Program-made: the position numbers and the translations under genes
Notes under the pieces: generated by a model
Told to the model about the DNA's origin: nothing
The model's input: only the letters and a program-made list of their open reading frames with translations
Databases searched by the model: none
Assembly (NCBI RefSeq): GCF_000385565.1
Contig: NC_021169.1
Location: 62,001 to 126,000 of the forward strand
Direction of reading: 5' to 3'
DNA: 64,000 nucleotides
Origin: Archaeoglobus sulfaticallidus PM70-1
GTDB taxonomy: Archaea; Halobacteriota; Archaeoglobi; Archaeoglobales; Archaeoglobaceae
Shown here: positions 1-9,301 of the stretch, in pieces
Layout: each line of letters starts with the position of its first letter
How positions within the stretch are numbered: position 1 is the stretch's first letter

Positions 1-835
1 TGTTACCGAACATGTCCATCATTTTACCGGAGATTCTCAAGAAATAAGTTGAGCTAAGCTGACTCACTGATGCGAGGGTTATTACAACCCATAAGGGATA
101 ATTCAGTACGGATATTATGTAAACTGAAAAGAAAGGAGTGGACATCCCTGATGCAAACCTCCAGAGGGATAGAGAGGATGTCAGTCTAACAAAGTTAATG
201 TTCTTGAAGGGTTCTCTCAGATTTCTCTTGCCTTTCGTCTCAACATCAACATCATCAATTCCAGTTATAAAATACAGACTTACAGCTCCAGCCAAAAATG
301 CTGTCATGAAGAGCAGAATGAACGCTGGAGATCCGAGGTAGTTAAATAAGACTGCAAAGGATAAAACCGCGAATAGTGCGATGAACTTTCCATTCGCAAT
401 TCTCTTTGAATATATCTTACCCCTCATGTTGTCCGGGATTAAATCTCTCATCCAAGAGCTCCATGGCAGGCTCGAAGCTTCTTTAAAGACTGTATATGCT
501 GTGAAAAGTATTACTACAAGCGAAACCGAGTTATCAAAATCAATTGCAAGAGCTATAGCAATCAGCAAAAGGGAAATCCTTGAAAGGAGGTTATAGATTA
601 AACATATCTTTTTTCTACTGTATTTTTCTGCAATGTAAACCGAAGGAATTTGAACGAGTTGGGAGAGATACGGAATTCCTGCAACAAATCCTATTAATAA
701 AGGACTTGCTTTCATCAGTGCCAGATACGAGGATATAATCGGTACAGTAACCAGTGAGAACATTATCTGAGACGCTAATCCATCCCTCAGCAGATTTTTC
801 AAGCTACGATCAATTTCAGGCTCTTCATTTTCCAT
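1..835 (-). CDS. MFS-type permease, N-terminal part (cut by window edge)
   Basis: The reverse strand is open from an ATG at 835 to the window edge, giving 278 residues without a stop. The product is very hydrophobic, with about seven to eight membrane segments. The loop after the second helix has the basic pattern EKYSRKK, as in the cytoplasmic loop between helices 2 and 3 of major facilitator permeases, and PWSSWMRDLIP follows helix 4, as in MFS proteins that transport unknown solutes. The C-terminal half lies outside the window. Substrate cannot be inferred. No partner gene is visible: the next 470 bases hold only a transposase relic. The fold is likely, the exact family is not fixed. Confidence 0.75.
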   Translation of the reverse strand, partial: MENEEPEIDRSLKNLLRDGLASQIMFSLVTVPIISSYLALMKASPLLIGFVAGIPYLSQLVQIPSVYIAEKYSRKKICLIYNLLSRISLLLIAIALAIDFDNSVSLVVILFTAYTVFKEASSLPWSSWMRDLIPDNMRGKIYSKRIANGKFIALFAVLSFAVLFNYLGSPAFILLFMTAFLAGAVSLYFITGIDDVDVETKGKRNLREPFKNINFVRLTSSLSLWRFASGMSTPFFSVYIISVLNYPLWVVITLASVSQLSSTYFLRISGKMMDMFGN

Positions 836-973
836 ATGGTGGTCACGAACACTGTGAAATAATTGTCCAGCATATAAACTTATCGGTAAGCAAGTGATGG
901 GTGCTCTCAGTAAAGATTTGTATGTTAAATTAATTAAATTATAATATTTATACTAAAAAAGCTATTTAAAGAA

Positions 974-1200
974 TGCTTGGCTACGGGCTTCAGAAGGGAG
1001 AAGAAGCTTAAGCTCATGTGTTTTGAGAGAGTCCTCAAATACTGTGAGAACAAGCCAGAAGTTTGTGGATATGAGGCACTTGGGCTTCACAAAGACTAGA
1101 TACAGACATGAAACTTGGTTGAGGAATTGCGTAGAGAGATTCTTTTCCAGGCTTAAGGATAGCAAGATTCTGGAACAGATTTCCTTAGTTCTTGATTAGT
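974..1200 (+). pseudogene. Decayed DDE transposase (IS6-like), C-terminal fragment
   Basis: Three-frame reading of the plus strand gives pieces that fit the C-terminal half of archaeal IS6-like transposases: ASEGRR, then VLKYCENKPEV, then YRHETWLRNCVERFFSRLKD. The last piece contains the third acidic residue (the E of the DDE triad) in its usual E-R/G-FF setting. The pieces lie in different frames and are interrupted by stops, so no protein is made. No terminal inverted repeats are evident. The rest of the gap between 836 and 1303 is AT-rich and holds only the rfcS promoter. A fragment of the N-terminal half of the same transposase type lies at 12750-13017. Confidence 0.7.
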
Positions 1201-1270
1201 TTCAGAGATTGAGAGCTTTATTGTGTGTCCCCTTATACCAATTAAGCTTTAACTGATGCTATAGCACCAA

Positions 1271-1284
1271 AATTTTAATACTTA
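1271..1284 (+). promoter_or_regulatory. TATA-like box of rfcS
   Basis: The AT-rich stretch aattttaatactta ends 19 bases before the rfcS ATG at 1304 and its core lies about 25-30 bases from it. That is the archaeal TATA spacing for a transcript starting at or near the start codon. There is no Shine-Dalgarno before the ATG, which fits a leaderless mRNA. Prediction from sequence only. Confidence 0.5.
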
Positions 1285-1303
1285 AGATTCATCGATAAGA
1301 GTA

Positions 1304-3601
1304 ATGCTCGAATCGGAAATTTGGGTGGAAAAATACAGGCCTAAAACGCTCGATGAGGTTGTTGGTCAGCATGCCATTGTTCAAAGGCTTAAGGGTTATG
1401 TTGAAAAGAGGAACATACCTCATTTACTCTTCGCCGGACCTCCCGGTACAGGAAAGACCGCTTCAGCAATAGCCCTGACAAGAGACCTGTTCGGAGAGAA
1501 CTGGAGAGATAATTTCATAGAGATGAATGCATCGGTTTCTAAGAGTACACCTGTTACGGTCAGAGTTAATGGTGCTGTTGAAAGGTTAACTTTCGAAGAT
1601 CTAGACAGGATGTACTTTAACGGCTGTGGCGATGATGTCGAGTACGCAGATGCCGGAGATCTGGAAGTTCTTACTGTTGATGAAAAATACAGGGTCAGAT
1701 GGGCGAGAGTATCCAAAATAATAAGACACAAAGCCAGAAAGATTCTCAGAGTTCGTGTAGAAGGTGGTGGAGTAATTGAACTGACTGGAAATCACGCAGT
1801 TATGTTGCTTGACAAAAACGGTAGCCTCGTCGCAAAGAAGGCAAGCGAAATAAAAGAAGGGGATTTCTTCATATCTTTCGTGTCAAAACTTGGTGGGTCT
1901 CTTAATAAGCTGTCATTTTCTGACTACCTGCCCCGATCCGTAACTTCGAGAGTTAGGGTTATAGATGAGCTGGAGGTTAACGAGCTTGTTTCATGGTCTT
2001 TCGGTGCTTACGCTGCGGAAGGAGCGGTAAGCATCAGAGGTGACACTTCAGGGCAGGTAGTATATACGTTTGGAAGCAATGAACTTGAACAGATTGGCAG
2101 GATAAAGGAGTTTTCGGAATCTCTTGGACTAAAAATATACGAAACATACACTTCGTCGGGCTTTGATAGGAGCAAGTACTCGGCGAAACAGATCAAAGTT
2201 CTGAGCACGCAGCTTGCTAAGTTTGTTAGAGATAACTTTTACGATGGCTACGGTTTTAAGGCTAAAAACAAGAGAATTCCGGGATTTGTTTATGAATTGC
2301 CGTTTGAAGCGAAGATGGCATTTCTAAGAGGGTTGGCTGACGGCGATGGCTATGGTGAATGGGCAAATATTGTGAGGATTTCCTCAGCGTCGAAAGATTT
2401 GCTGATAGATGTGGCATGGCTTTCCAGAATGACGGGTATAGAAAGCTCTATTTTCGATAGAGAGGTTAGATTAATCTGGAAAGGTGGCATGGGTTATCAG
2501 AAATCTGAGTTGTTGCCAGCGGAGATATTCGTGAATTTCTTTGAAAGAATAAGCGATAAAATCGAAGGTAACTGGCGCTACGAAATGAGGCATCAGCTAT
2601 ACGAAAACAGGAAAACAGTTTCAAAGCAAACACTGAAGAAAATTCTGGACATGGTGGATGTAGAAAGTTTGACTGAGAAGGAAAAAGAAGTCTTGAAAAA
2701 CTTGAGAAACCTCGTTAATTCAGATTTACACGTTCTCAGGGTCAGGGAGATAGAGGCTGTGGATTACAACGACTTCGTATACGATGTCTCAGTGCCCGGT
2801 AACGAAATGTTCTTTGCTGGAAATGTACCGGTACTTCTACACAATTCAGACGAGAGGGGTATTGATGTTGTTAGACACAAGATAAAGGAGTTCGCTAGAA
2901 CGGCTCCAATTGGAGATGCTCCGTTCAAGATAATATTTCTGGATGAGGCTGATGCCCTTACTGCTGATGCACAGGCTGCTTTGAGAAGAACGATGGAGAT
3001 GTACTCAAAGATATGCAGGTTCATTCTAAGCTGCAACTATGTTAGCAGAATTATCGAGCCAATACAGAGCAGATGTGCTGTCTTCAAGTTCAGGCCGATA
3101 TCGGAGGAGGCAATGAAGAAGAAGCTCCTCGAGATCTGTGAGAAGGAGAATGTTGAGATAACCGAAGATGGTTTGCAGGCTCTGATATATGTCTCAGGAG
3201 GAGACTTCAGGAAGGCCATAAACGCCCTTCAGGGAGCTGCGACTTTCGGAGAAAAAATTGATGCTGAGGTCATATTCCAGATCACGGCAACCGCCAGACC
3301 TGAGGAAGTGAAGGATTTGCTTGAGCTGGCTTTATCAGGAAACTTTCTGGAGGCAAGAGAGAAGCTCGAACACCTGCTCATAGAGTACGGCATGTCTGGA
3401 GAGGATGTCGTGAACCAGCTTTTCAAAGAGATCATATCCTCCAGCCTTGATGAAAGGCTGAAAGTCGTTCTGATCGATAAGCTTGGAGAGATTGATTTCA
3501 GATTGACTGAGGGATCCAATGAGAGAATCCAGCTCGATGCATACCTTGCATTCCTATCAACCATAGCGAAAAGGAAAAAGGAAAAAGTTGAAAAGGAGTG
3601 A
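1304..3601 (+). CDS. rfcS: Replication factor C small subunit (clamp loader ATPase) with intein
   Basis: Small subunit of the archaeal clamp loader, which opens and places PCNA on primed DNA. The precursor has 765 residues, of which residues 77-514 are an intein; the spliced product of 327 residues matches the usual RfcS length. Walker A GPPGTGKT is at residues 45-52. Walker B LDEAD, the sensor-1 region (FILSCNY) and the SRC arginine-finger motif (QSRC) follow the intein, then the three-helix lid and the collar domain used for oligomerisation. RfcL is not in the window. An enoyl-CoA hydratase gene follows 15 bases downstream but is functionally unrelated. The start ATG is supported by a TATA box about 28 bases upstream and by the conserved WVEKYRPKTLDEVVGQ opening. 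Confidence 0.97.
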   Translation: MLESEIWVEKYRPKTLDEVVGQHAIVQRLKGYVEKRNIPHLLFAGPPGTGKTASAIALTRDLFGENWRDNFIEMNASVSKSTPVTVRVNGAVERLTFEDLDRMYFNGCGDDVEYADAGDLEVLTVDEKYRVRWARVSKIIRHKARKILRVRVEGGGVIELTGNHAVMLLDKNGSLVAKKASEIKEGDFFISFVSKLGGSLNKLSFSDYLPRSVTSRVRVIDELEVNELVSWSFGAYAAEGAVSIRGDTSGQVVYTFGSNELEQIGRIKEFSESLGLKIYETYTSSGFDRSKYSAKQIKVLSTQLAKFVRDNFYDGYGFKAKNKRIPGFVYELPFEAKMAFLRGLADGDGYGEWANIVRISSASKDLLIDVAWLSRMTGIESSIFDREVRLIWKGGMGYQKSELLPAEIFVNFFERISDKIEGNWRYEMRHQLYENRKTVSKQTLKKILDMVDVESLTEKEKEVLKNLRNLVNSDLHVLRVREIEAVDYNDFVYDVSVPGNEMFFAGNVPVLLHNSDERGIDVVRHKIKEFARTAPIGDAPFKIIFLDEADALTADAQAALRRTMEMYSKICRFILSCNYVSRIIEPIQSRCAVFKFRPISEEAMKKKLLEICEKENVEITEDGLQALIYVSGGDFRKAINALQGAATFGEKIDAEVIFQITATARPEEVKDLLELALSGNFLEAREKLEHLLIEYGMSGEDVVNQLFKEIISSSLDERLKVVLIDKLGEIDFRLTEGSNERIQLDAYLAFLSTIAKRKKEKVEKE
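1532..2845 (+). other. Intein with LAGLIDADG homing endonuclease, inside rfcS
   Basis: In-frame insertion of 438 codons between ...FIEMNA and SDERGIDVV, a contiguous motif in intein-free RfcS proteins. The first intein residue is Ser, the last two are His-Asn, and the +1 extein residue is Ser, all competent for class 1 splicing. The block B histidine is in TGNH (precursor residues 161-164). Two endonuclease motifs are seen: a degenerate one around GAYAAEG (234-240) and a good one, LRGLADGDG (341-349), preceded by KRIPGFV. The C-terminal blocks VYDVSVPGNEMFFAG and VPVLLHN are intact. Both acidic catalytic positions of the endonuclease look present (E and D), so it may be active. The element looks complete rather than decayed. 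Confidence 0.95.
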
Positions 3602-3616
3602 GTTGATATCCCGGCC

Positions 3617-4405
3617 ATGGATTTTGAGAACATCGAGTTTGTTGTTGATGATGGTGTAGCGAGAATAATCCTCAACAGGCCAAAAGAACACAATCCCCTG
3701 AGTCTGAAGACTGCTAAGGAGCTTGCTGATGCACTCAAACTGTGCGAACGGGATGATATCAAGGTTATCATAATATGCGGCAGAGGGTCAAGCTTCTGCG
3801 CCGGACTTAATGTCAAGGAAACGCTTGAGAACCTCGAACAGATAAGGGACAGAAAGAACTTCCAGGATCTTGGAGATGTCTTCAACTTTGGGATTATCAA
3901 GAAGATGAGGGATCTGCCGAAGCCAATAATTGTGCTGACGAAAGGCTTTACCTTTGGAGCCGGATTAAGCATAGTTCTTGCTGCAGATTACGCAATAGCA
4001 TCCGAAGACACGATATTCTTCAGCGGATTTATCAGACTGGGATTAAGCCCGGACATCGGAACATCATACTTCATGCCAAGGCATGTGGGGATAAAGAGGG
4101 CTTTTGAACTCATGTGCCTTGGAGAGACCTTCTCAGCCAGGAAGGCTTACGAATGCGGGATCGTCAACGAGGTTGTTAAGCCAGATGAGCTTGAATCCAG
4201 AGGAGATGTGATTGCAAAGAAATTCCTCAAGGCCCCAAAAGATGCCGTGGCGAGGATAAAGCAGCTTTTGAACATAGCCTTCGATAACCCGCTTGAAGAG
4301 CATCTCAGAATAGAGATGGAGCATACATATCAGACAATGCTATCCGATGACTTCGAGGAGGGTTTGAGGGCGGTTATCGAGAGAAGGGAGCCGAGATTCA
4401 GGTAG
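3617..4405 (+). CDS. Enoyl-CoA hydratase/isomerase family protein
   Basis: A 262-residue crotonase-fold protein. The two oxyanion-hole segments are visible: SSFCAGLN (residues 58-65) and GFTFGAGLS (110-118). The usual second catalytic glutamate region reads IRLGLSPDIGTSYFMPR, with Asp146 where many hydratases have Gly and no glutamate at the first catalytic position. That pattern resembles PaaG-type isomerases more than classical hydratases, so double-bond isomerisation is as likely as hydration. It sits 15 bases after rfcS, but shared function is not implied. A role in fatty or aromatic acid oxidation fits a lineage rich in acyl-CoA enzymes; the substrate is unknown. Confidence 0.88.
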   Translation: MDFENIEFVVDDGVARIILNRPKEHNPLSLKTAKELADALKLCERDDIKVIIICGRGSSFCAGLNVKETLENLEQIRDRKNFQDLGDVFNFGIIKKMRDLPKPIIVLTKGFTFGAGLSIVLAADYAIASEDTIFFSGFIRLGLSPDIGTSYFMPRHVGIKRAFELMCLGETFSARKAYECGIVNEVVKPDELESRGDVIAKKFLKAPKDAVARIKQLLNIAFDNPLEEHLRIEMEHTYQTMLSDDFEEGLRAVIERREPRFR

Positions 4406-4426
4406 CTTTTTGACTCACTTTTTGGC

Positions 4427-5821
4427 TCAACCATTCAGGGCAAGCTCCGCAGCCATAAACCCGCTGAGCAGCGATGTCGGAAAACCTCCGAAGAGCGGGA
4501 TGGAAAAGGAATAGAGTCCTGCAACATACAAACCAGGAATGTCTGTTTCAACCAGACATCTCGGATAAGCGTCGCTCCAGTCCCATCCTGCTACCGAGCC
4601 CCTGTATCTGCCACCCCAGACCTCATAGGTTATCGGGGTGGAGGAATCAACTATTTTAATTTTATCGATATTGACAGCTTTTACAACCTCAACCAGCTCT
4701 TCTGAAACCTGCTTTTTGAATTCATTGTACTCCTCTTTTGATTCAAATTTGAACTCATCATAGTCCATTGCCGCACGGATCATCACCGATCCCGGGCAGA
4801 ACTCGTCGCTAAGGTTGTGTAAAAAAGTGATCTCAATTTCCTTATCGTAAAATCTGTTTTCTGACAGGTTGTTCGATTCATCAAGGGAGGGATAGTACAG
4901 TATGTGGTCCGAGTCAGCCTTCATATCTGTCAGACAGTACACTGTGAGCGTTGAACCTCCTGGCTTCAAGTCCTCCAGGCTTTTAACCCTCACATCCAGA
5001 ATCTCCGACAGCTTTAAGGGATCCATGCACGAAATGAGCTTATCGGCAAAATAAACACCTCTGCTGGTTTCTATTCTGAATTTGTCTCCCGATTCGATGC
5101 TTCTTACTGCAGTATTTTTAACGATTTTAGCTTTCAAATCAGCAGCCATGCCATCAATTATTCCTTTAAATCCTATTTCCGGATACCAGATCCCTTTGTC
5201 GATTATGTTCCACATCAGAATGCATGATGCAAGGGACTGCTCTGAGTCCTTAGGGCCTAAAGCAGATAGTATGTTCAGCAGGATTTCGTTATCTATGTAT
5301 TCAGAGAAGAACTCTTTTGCTGAAGGTGTTTTTTCTAAATCTGGCTCAAAGTTTGCTGGTCTGAGAGAGTTCAGTACCCCATTCCCGATCCTGTCAAAAT
5401 CGATCTCAAAAAATCTGCCCCTCCAGAAGAACCTGTTGCTCAACAGACCAATAGCCCTCCTTATGTCCTCAATCGCCCTCTCGACATCCTGATGTGGAAA
5501 CAGCCTTTTAAGCTCCCTCTCCACAACATCAAGGCTGTCAATTCTGAAATCGATCTCTCCAGCCTTTATCCTGTAGCTCTTTCTGCGGAATCTGGTATAT
5601 ACCGAAAACCTTGACAGCAGAGACCTCACAAGCTCCGGATACGAAAAACCCAGTGGGCCTGTTAGAAACATACAGCCTTCCCTTTTAAAGGAGTAGGATG
5701 TTCCTCCTGCTCTATGCAACTTTTCAATCAAAATTGATTTACCTAACAGCGAGGATGCAGCCAGCCCGGAAATTCCAGCACCTATGACTGCAACATCGAA
5801 TTCTCCCATTCTCATAACCAT
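4427..5821 (-). CDS. FAD-dependent NAD(P)/FAD oxidoreductase, phytoene-desaturase/amine-oxidase fold
   Basis: About 464 residues. The N-terminus has the dinucleotide-binding motif VIGAGISGLAA, followed by an acidic strand end and GGTSYSF. The C-terminus has the FAD-contact segment GLYVAGLYSF and a GGFPTSLLSGFMAAE helix, as in carotenoid desaturase/isomerase-like proteins. The open frame has four possible ATG starts. I chose 5821 because GGGAG lies five bases before it and the upstream PAS/GAF gene stops at 5823, so the two genes would be translationally coupled. Substrate is unknown; a polyprenoid or lipid is a guess from family resemblance only. Confidence 0.8.
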   Translation of the reverse strand: MVMRMGEFDVAVIGAGISGLAASSLLGKSILIEKLHRAGGTSYSFKREGCMFLTGPLGFSYPELVRSLLSRFSVYTRFRRKSYRIKAGEIDFRIDSLDVVERELKRLFPHQDVERAIEDIRRAIGLLSNRFFWRGRFFEIDFDRIGNGVLNSLRPANFEPDLEKTPSAKEFFSEYIDNEILLNILSALGPKDSEQSLASCILMWNIIDKGIWYPEIGFKGIIDGMAADLKAKIVKNTAVRSIESGDKFRIETSRGVYFADKLISCMDPLKLSEILDVRVKSLEDLKPGGSTLTVYCLTDMKADSDHILYYPSLDESNNLSENRFYDKEIEITFLHNLSDEFCPGSVMIRAAMDYDEFKFESKEEYNEFKKQVSEELVEVVKAVNIDKIKIVDSSTPITYEVWGGRYRGSVAGWDWSDAYPRCLVETDIPGLYVAGLYSFSIPLFGGFPTSLLSGFMAAELALNG

Positions 5822-5822
5822 T

Positions 5823-8609
5823 TTAGCTCCCATACCCTCTCTTCAGGAACTCCCTTATATTCTCGGATTCGAGCCAGCCTTCATCCAGAGCGGAGATTAT
5901 TTCCAAAATCCTATCAACCTGTTCTTTTATCAGCTTTTTGGCTCTCTCATCGCTTATCATCGTATCCGCAATTCCGGAAATCCCGAAGAGTGGATTCCTT
6001 ATCTTGTCAACCAGAATTGCAAACTTCTCAATATTATCATTTATCTGCTCAAAAGCCCTCTGCCTCATTTCAGACAGGATTGCTTCATGCAGTGCCACTG
6101 CAAGCTGCGCTGAAATATCCACTATAAACTCCATCTTTTCATCAAAGGCTTTTCTTCTCTTAGATGCCAGAAACAGCACACCAACAGGTTCATCCTTCGC
6201 CATTAGGGGCATGCAGAGGTATGATGTCAGACCAGCTCTCAGAAGCTGTTTTTCAAGTTCCGAAAACTCATTTAGCTCGAGCAAATCATCGACTCTGGTC
6301 TTCTCGATGCGTACCATCTTTAGGATTTTATCAATTTCATCAGATTTGATATTCGAGCTTGTCGCTACAGCTTCAAGCCCATCTTCCCTGTATGCGAGGA
6401 TGGCTACAACATCACACCTTACAAAATCTCTGATACTCTCAACCACTGGTTTTAAACTCTCGTTCAGGGGTTTTCTGGCAAGTATGCCTTTGTCGAGCTC
6501 GTGAAGGATTTTCAATCGCCTGACATATGCTTTCTCTTTCTCCTCCATCAGTTTCTTTTCGGTTATATCCCTTATAATGCTGAGGATCATATCGGGCTTG
6601 CCATCCACCTCTATAAGGTTTAACAAAATCTCGAGCCACTTTATTTCGCCATCGACCCTCACTTTTAACTCCATCTCTGATTTTTTCTCACTGATTCCTC
6701 TGTAAAATCGCTCCATAAAATACGGCAGGTCTTCCTCATCGATTATACCAATTTCAGTGAACTTTCTGCCAGTTATTTCCTCCCGGCGAGTATTGAGGAT
6801 CTTCAATGCTGATTCGTTGCAGTCTATGATCCTTGCGTCCATATCCATTATAATGATCCCGTCCATTGAACTCTCGAAGATCAGCTTGTACCTCATCTCA
6901 CTTTCTTTTATGACCTTCTCAGCCTCCCTCATCTCAGTCATGTCAATCAGAGAGATTAAGCTCATGTTAGGATTCATCATTGAGATTATAAGCAGGACAT
7001 GCTTAACCCTCCCTTTAGCATCGATGAGCTTCACCTCATAGCTTTTTGGAGCAAGCTTCGGATCTATTCTTCTGAGTTTATGATAGCGTAGTATCTTTTC
7101 CCTATCTTCTTTGGCTGTGAACTCGATCCAGCTTTTACCTAAAAGGCGTTCTTTCGGTAGAGCGAAAAGCTTTTCGGCAATTCTGTTTGCGTAGCTTATC
7201 GTGGTATCTTCTTTCACGATAATCATTGCAGTTCCCGTGCTTTCAATAATTGTTCTCTGCAGTTCATCCACTCTCTTTTTTTCCAGAATCTGTTGCATGT
7301 TAACTGCAAAGAATTTCGTAAGCTCTGCATCGGCTTTTGTGTAATTGGAGCTTTTATTAGCAAGACCTATCATAAATCCAGTATTATTCTTGAAAACTGG
7401 GACGGCAAGGAAATTGTTAATCGGAACATGCCCTTTCGGAAGTCTGAATTCACCTTGATTTATTATCAATGTCTTTCCTTCTTTTATTGCCTCAGCCCAC
7501 AAACTCCCCTTGCTGACCTGAAAATGAATTTCATTCCGCCTGCATTCCGCCATGACATCCCTCGACCATACGAGAGCTCTGAAGTCATCGGCACCGAACT
7601 CTCCGAAAAACCCATACTTGCTATCAGTCAGCTTCACAACCTCATTCAAAGCCTCGTGCAGCAGTGTGTTCGTATCAACCTCCATTGTCGATAGCTTTAA
7701 TAAAAACTGCATCGCCTTGTTTACTCTCTCGGCATTCTCTCTAGCCCTGTGGTCAGCAATCGCAAAAGCCAGGTTTTCTGCAAGCTCCTTCAGCAGATTT
7801 ACCTCATCTTCATCAAAAACATCCTTCTCTCCAGCATAGATGTTCAGGACCCCAAATACTTCATCTTTGTACACGAGTGGAAGAGATACTGCCGAACCAT
7901 ACCTCGTATCCCTTAAGATGGGCTTCTTGGTTTTTATCGCTGCTGAATCTGCAGTTCCTTCCAAATCCCTCTGACCTTCATCTTCATTCCATGACAAGTC
8001 AGGGAGTTCAACATCCCCCTCGCCAGCTTTTGCAACGGGTTTTATATCATCTGGCGTCACATATCCTATCCAAGCAAACCTGTAGCCTCCTTCATCAACA
8101 ATAATCTGACATGCTTTGTTCAGCAATTCGTTTTCCCTTTCACAGTGGATTATTGCACCGTTCACCCTGCAAAGAACTCTTAACGCCCTTTTCATCCTTC
8201 GCTTGGCTATTTCGAGCTTCCTTCTTTCGGTAATATCCCTCACAATTTTGGCAAATCCCATCAGATTACCGTTACTGTCTCTCAAAGAGACAGTAACTAT
8301 TTCCGCAAGAAATCTGGAGCCGTCTTTTCTCAGCATGACCCCTTCTTTAACATACATTCCCTCTCTGAGCGCAATCTTCAATTCATCATCTGGCTCACCA
8401 CTTTCAACATCCTCCTTGCTGAAAAGGATTGAAAAATGAGTGCCAACCACATCTTCAGCCCTGTACCCCATAAGTTTCTCTGCAGACTTATTCCAAGAAA
8501 TGATCTTCCCGTTAGCATCCAGAAAGAATATGGCATAATCCTGAAGGTTGTCCAACAACGAGTCCTCACAACTTTCGAATAAATCTTTTGAACCAGGATT
8601 ATTATCCAT
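5823..8609 (-). CDS. Multi-domain PAS/GAF sensor protein with pseudo-histidine-kinase C-terminus
   Basis: A 928-residue soluble sensor. Order of domains by eye: PAS (about 20-125, ending in GFAKIVRDITERR), GAF (150-290), GAF (295-440), PAS (450-560), PAS (575-690, ending in ILSIIRDITEKK) and GAF (705-850). The last 80 residues resemble a HisKA dimerisation helix pair: VDKIRNPLFGISG stands where kinases have HELRNPL, so the phospho-accepting histidine is replaced by Asp. No ATPase domain follows; the protein ends in the tail DEGWLESENIREFLKR. I believe similar tails occur in Archaeoglobus proteins annotated as HTR-like (memory, not checked). No response regulator is adjacent. Start chosen at the first ATG; an upstream TTG is possible. 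Confidence 0.88.
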   Translation of the reverse strand: MDNNPGSKDLFESCEDSLLDNLQDYAIFFLDANGKIISWNKSAEKLMGYRAEDVVGTHFSILFSKEDVESGEPDDELKIALREGMYVKEGVMLRKDGSRFLAEIVTVSLRDSNGNLMGFAKIVRDITERRKLEIAKRRMKRALRVLCRVNGAIIHCERENELLNKACQIIVDEGGYRFAWIGYVTPDDIKPVAKAGEGDVELPDLSWNEDEGQRDLEGTADSAAIKTKKPILRDTRYGSAVSLPLVYKDEVFGVLNIYAGEKDVFDEDEVNLLKELAENLAFAIADHRARENAERVNKAMQFLLKLSTMEVDTNTLLHEALNEVVKLTDSKYGFFGEFGADDFRALVWSRDVMAECRRNEIHFQVSKGSLWAEAIKEGKTLIINQGEFRLPKGHVPINNFLAVPVFKNNTGFMIGLANKSSNYTKADAELTKFFAVNMQQILEKKRVDELQRTIIESTGTAMIIVKEDTTISYANRIAEKLFALPKERLLGKSWIEFTAKEDREKILRYHKLRRIDPKLAPKSYEVKLIDAKGRVKHVLLIISMMNPNMSLISLIDMTEMREAEKVIKESEMRYKLIFESSMDGIIIMDMDARIIDCNESALKILNTRREEITGRKFTEIGIIDEEDLPYFMERFYRGISEKKSEMELKVRVDGEIKWLEILLNLIEVDGKPDMILSIIRDITEKKLMEEKEKAYVRRLKILHELDKGILARKPLNESLKPVVESIRDFVRCDVVAILAYREDGLEAVATSSNIKSDEIDKILKMVRIEKTRVDDLLELNEFSELEKQLLRAGLTSYLCMPLMAKDEPVGVLFLASKRRKAFDEKMEFIVDISAQLAVALHEAILSEMRQRAFEQINDNIEKFAILVDKIRNPLFGISGIADTMISDERAKKLIKEQVDRILEIISALDEGWLESENIREFLKRGYGS

Positions 8610-8715
8610 ACTTAAAATTAACAATATAGTTCTTTAACCTTTTGCTGTTGAGTTTCGTTTCAATTTCTTCATTCCAATTTCGAATTGGTGAATATACAAC
8701 CACACAATTATACAA

Positions 8716-9300
8716 TCACATCATTCTTCTTTCAACATACCTTCCCCTCTCCTCGATCTCCGCAGCCCTCTTCAGAACCTCCTCAGCCTTTTCGTATTCC
8801 CTATATCCTGAAATAAATGCTTCCTTCAGATCAATCCAGTTTTCGAAGTACGCCTTCAGAGACTCAAAGTAGATATGAACGTCCACACCCTTGGGCTCTA
8901 TCCTGTCATCGTAAAAAGATAGTCCAAAATCTATGAAGTAAACCCTGCCATCTTTGTAAATCAAATTCATAGGCGTTATGTCGCCATGTATTATCCCCTT
9001 TCTGTGGAGCTTTGCCGTGAGTCTTCCAACCTCCCTACTCAGTTCCTCGTTCATTATCTCCTTCAAGGGTGTGCCTTTGATTCTCTCCATAATGATTGTA
9101 TAACCATCAACATCGAGGACTATCGGTGTTGGTACACCACACCTTCTCGCCGAGGCGATTATATTCACCTCGGTTTTTACTCTACTCTTTCTCAGGATGC
9201 TGTCCAGCTTCTCAATTCGATATCTCTTTCTTCTTCTGATCTTGTGAACCACATCCTCAAAAATCCTTACTTCTGCCTCTCCGCCAAGATAGACGATCAT
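8716..9300 (-). CDS. bud32: Bud32, Kae1-associated atypical protein kinase of KEOPS
   Basis: Small kinase/ATPase (194 residues) that activates Kae1 in the KEOPS complex for threonylcarbamoylation of A37 in ANN-decoding tRNAs. Motifs: the invariant Lys region near RVKTEVNIIASARR, the catalytic loop IIHGDITPMNLIY and the metal-binding FIDFGLS. The start ATG at 9300 is one base after the Kae1 stop, matching the tightly coupled or fused Kae1-Bud32 arrangement of archaea. Longer in-frame starts inside kae1 are possible but would add an uncharacteristic extension. KEOPS subunits Pcc1 and Cgi121 are not in the window. Confidence 0.96.
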   Translation of the reverse strand: MIVYLGGEAEVRIFEDVVHKIRRRKRYRIEKLDSILRKSRVKTEVNIIASARRCGVPTPIVLDVDGYTIIMERIKGTPLKEIMNEELSREVGRLTAKLHRKGIIHGDITPMNLIYKDGRVYFIDFGLSFYDDRIEPKGVDVHIYFESLKAYFENWIDLKEAFISGYREYEKAEEVLKRAAEIEERGRYVERRMM

Positions 9301-9301
9301 G

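Noticed and set aside
3229-3972. 247-codon open frame on the minus strand
   Set aside because: It is antisense to rfcS and the enoyl-CoA hydratase, both with firm motifs; its product is low-complexity Ser/Leu-rich, as expected for a shadow.
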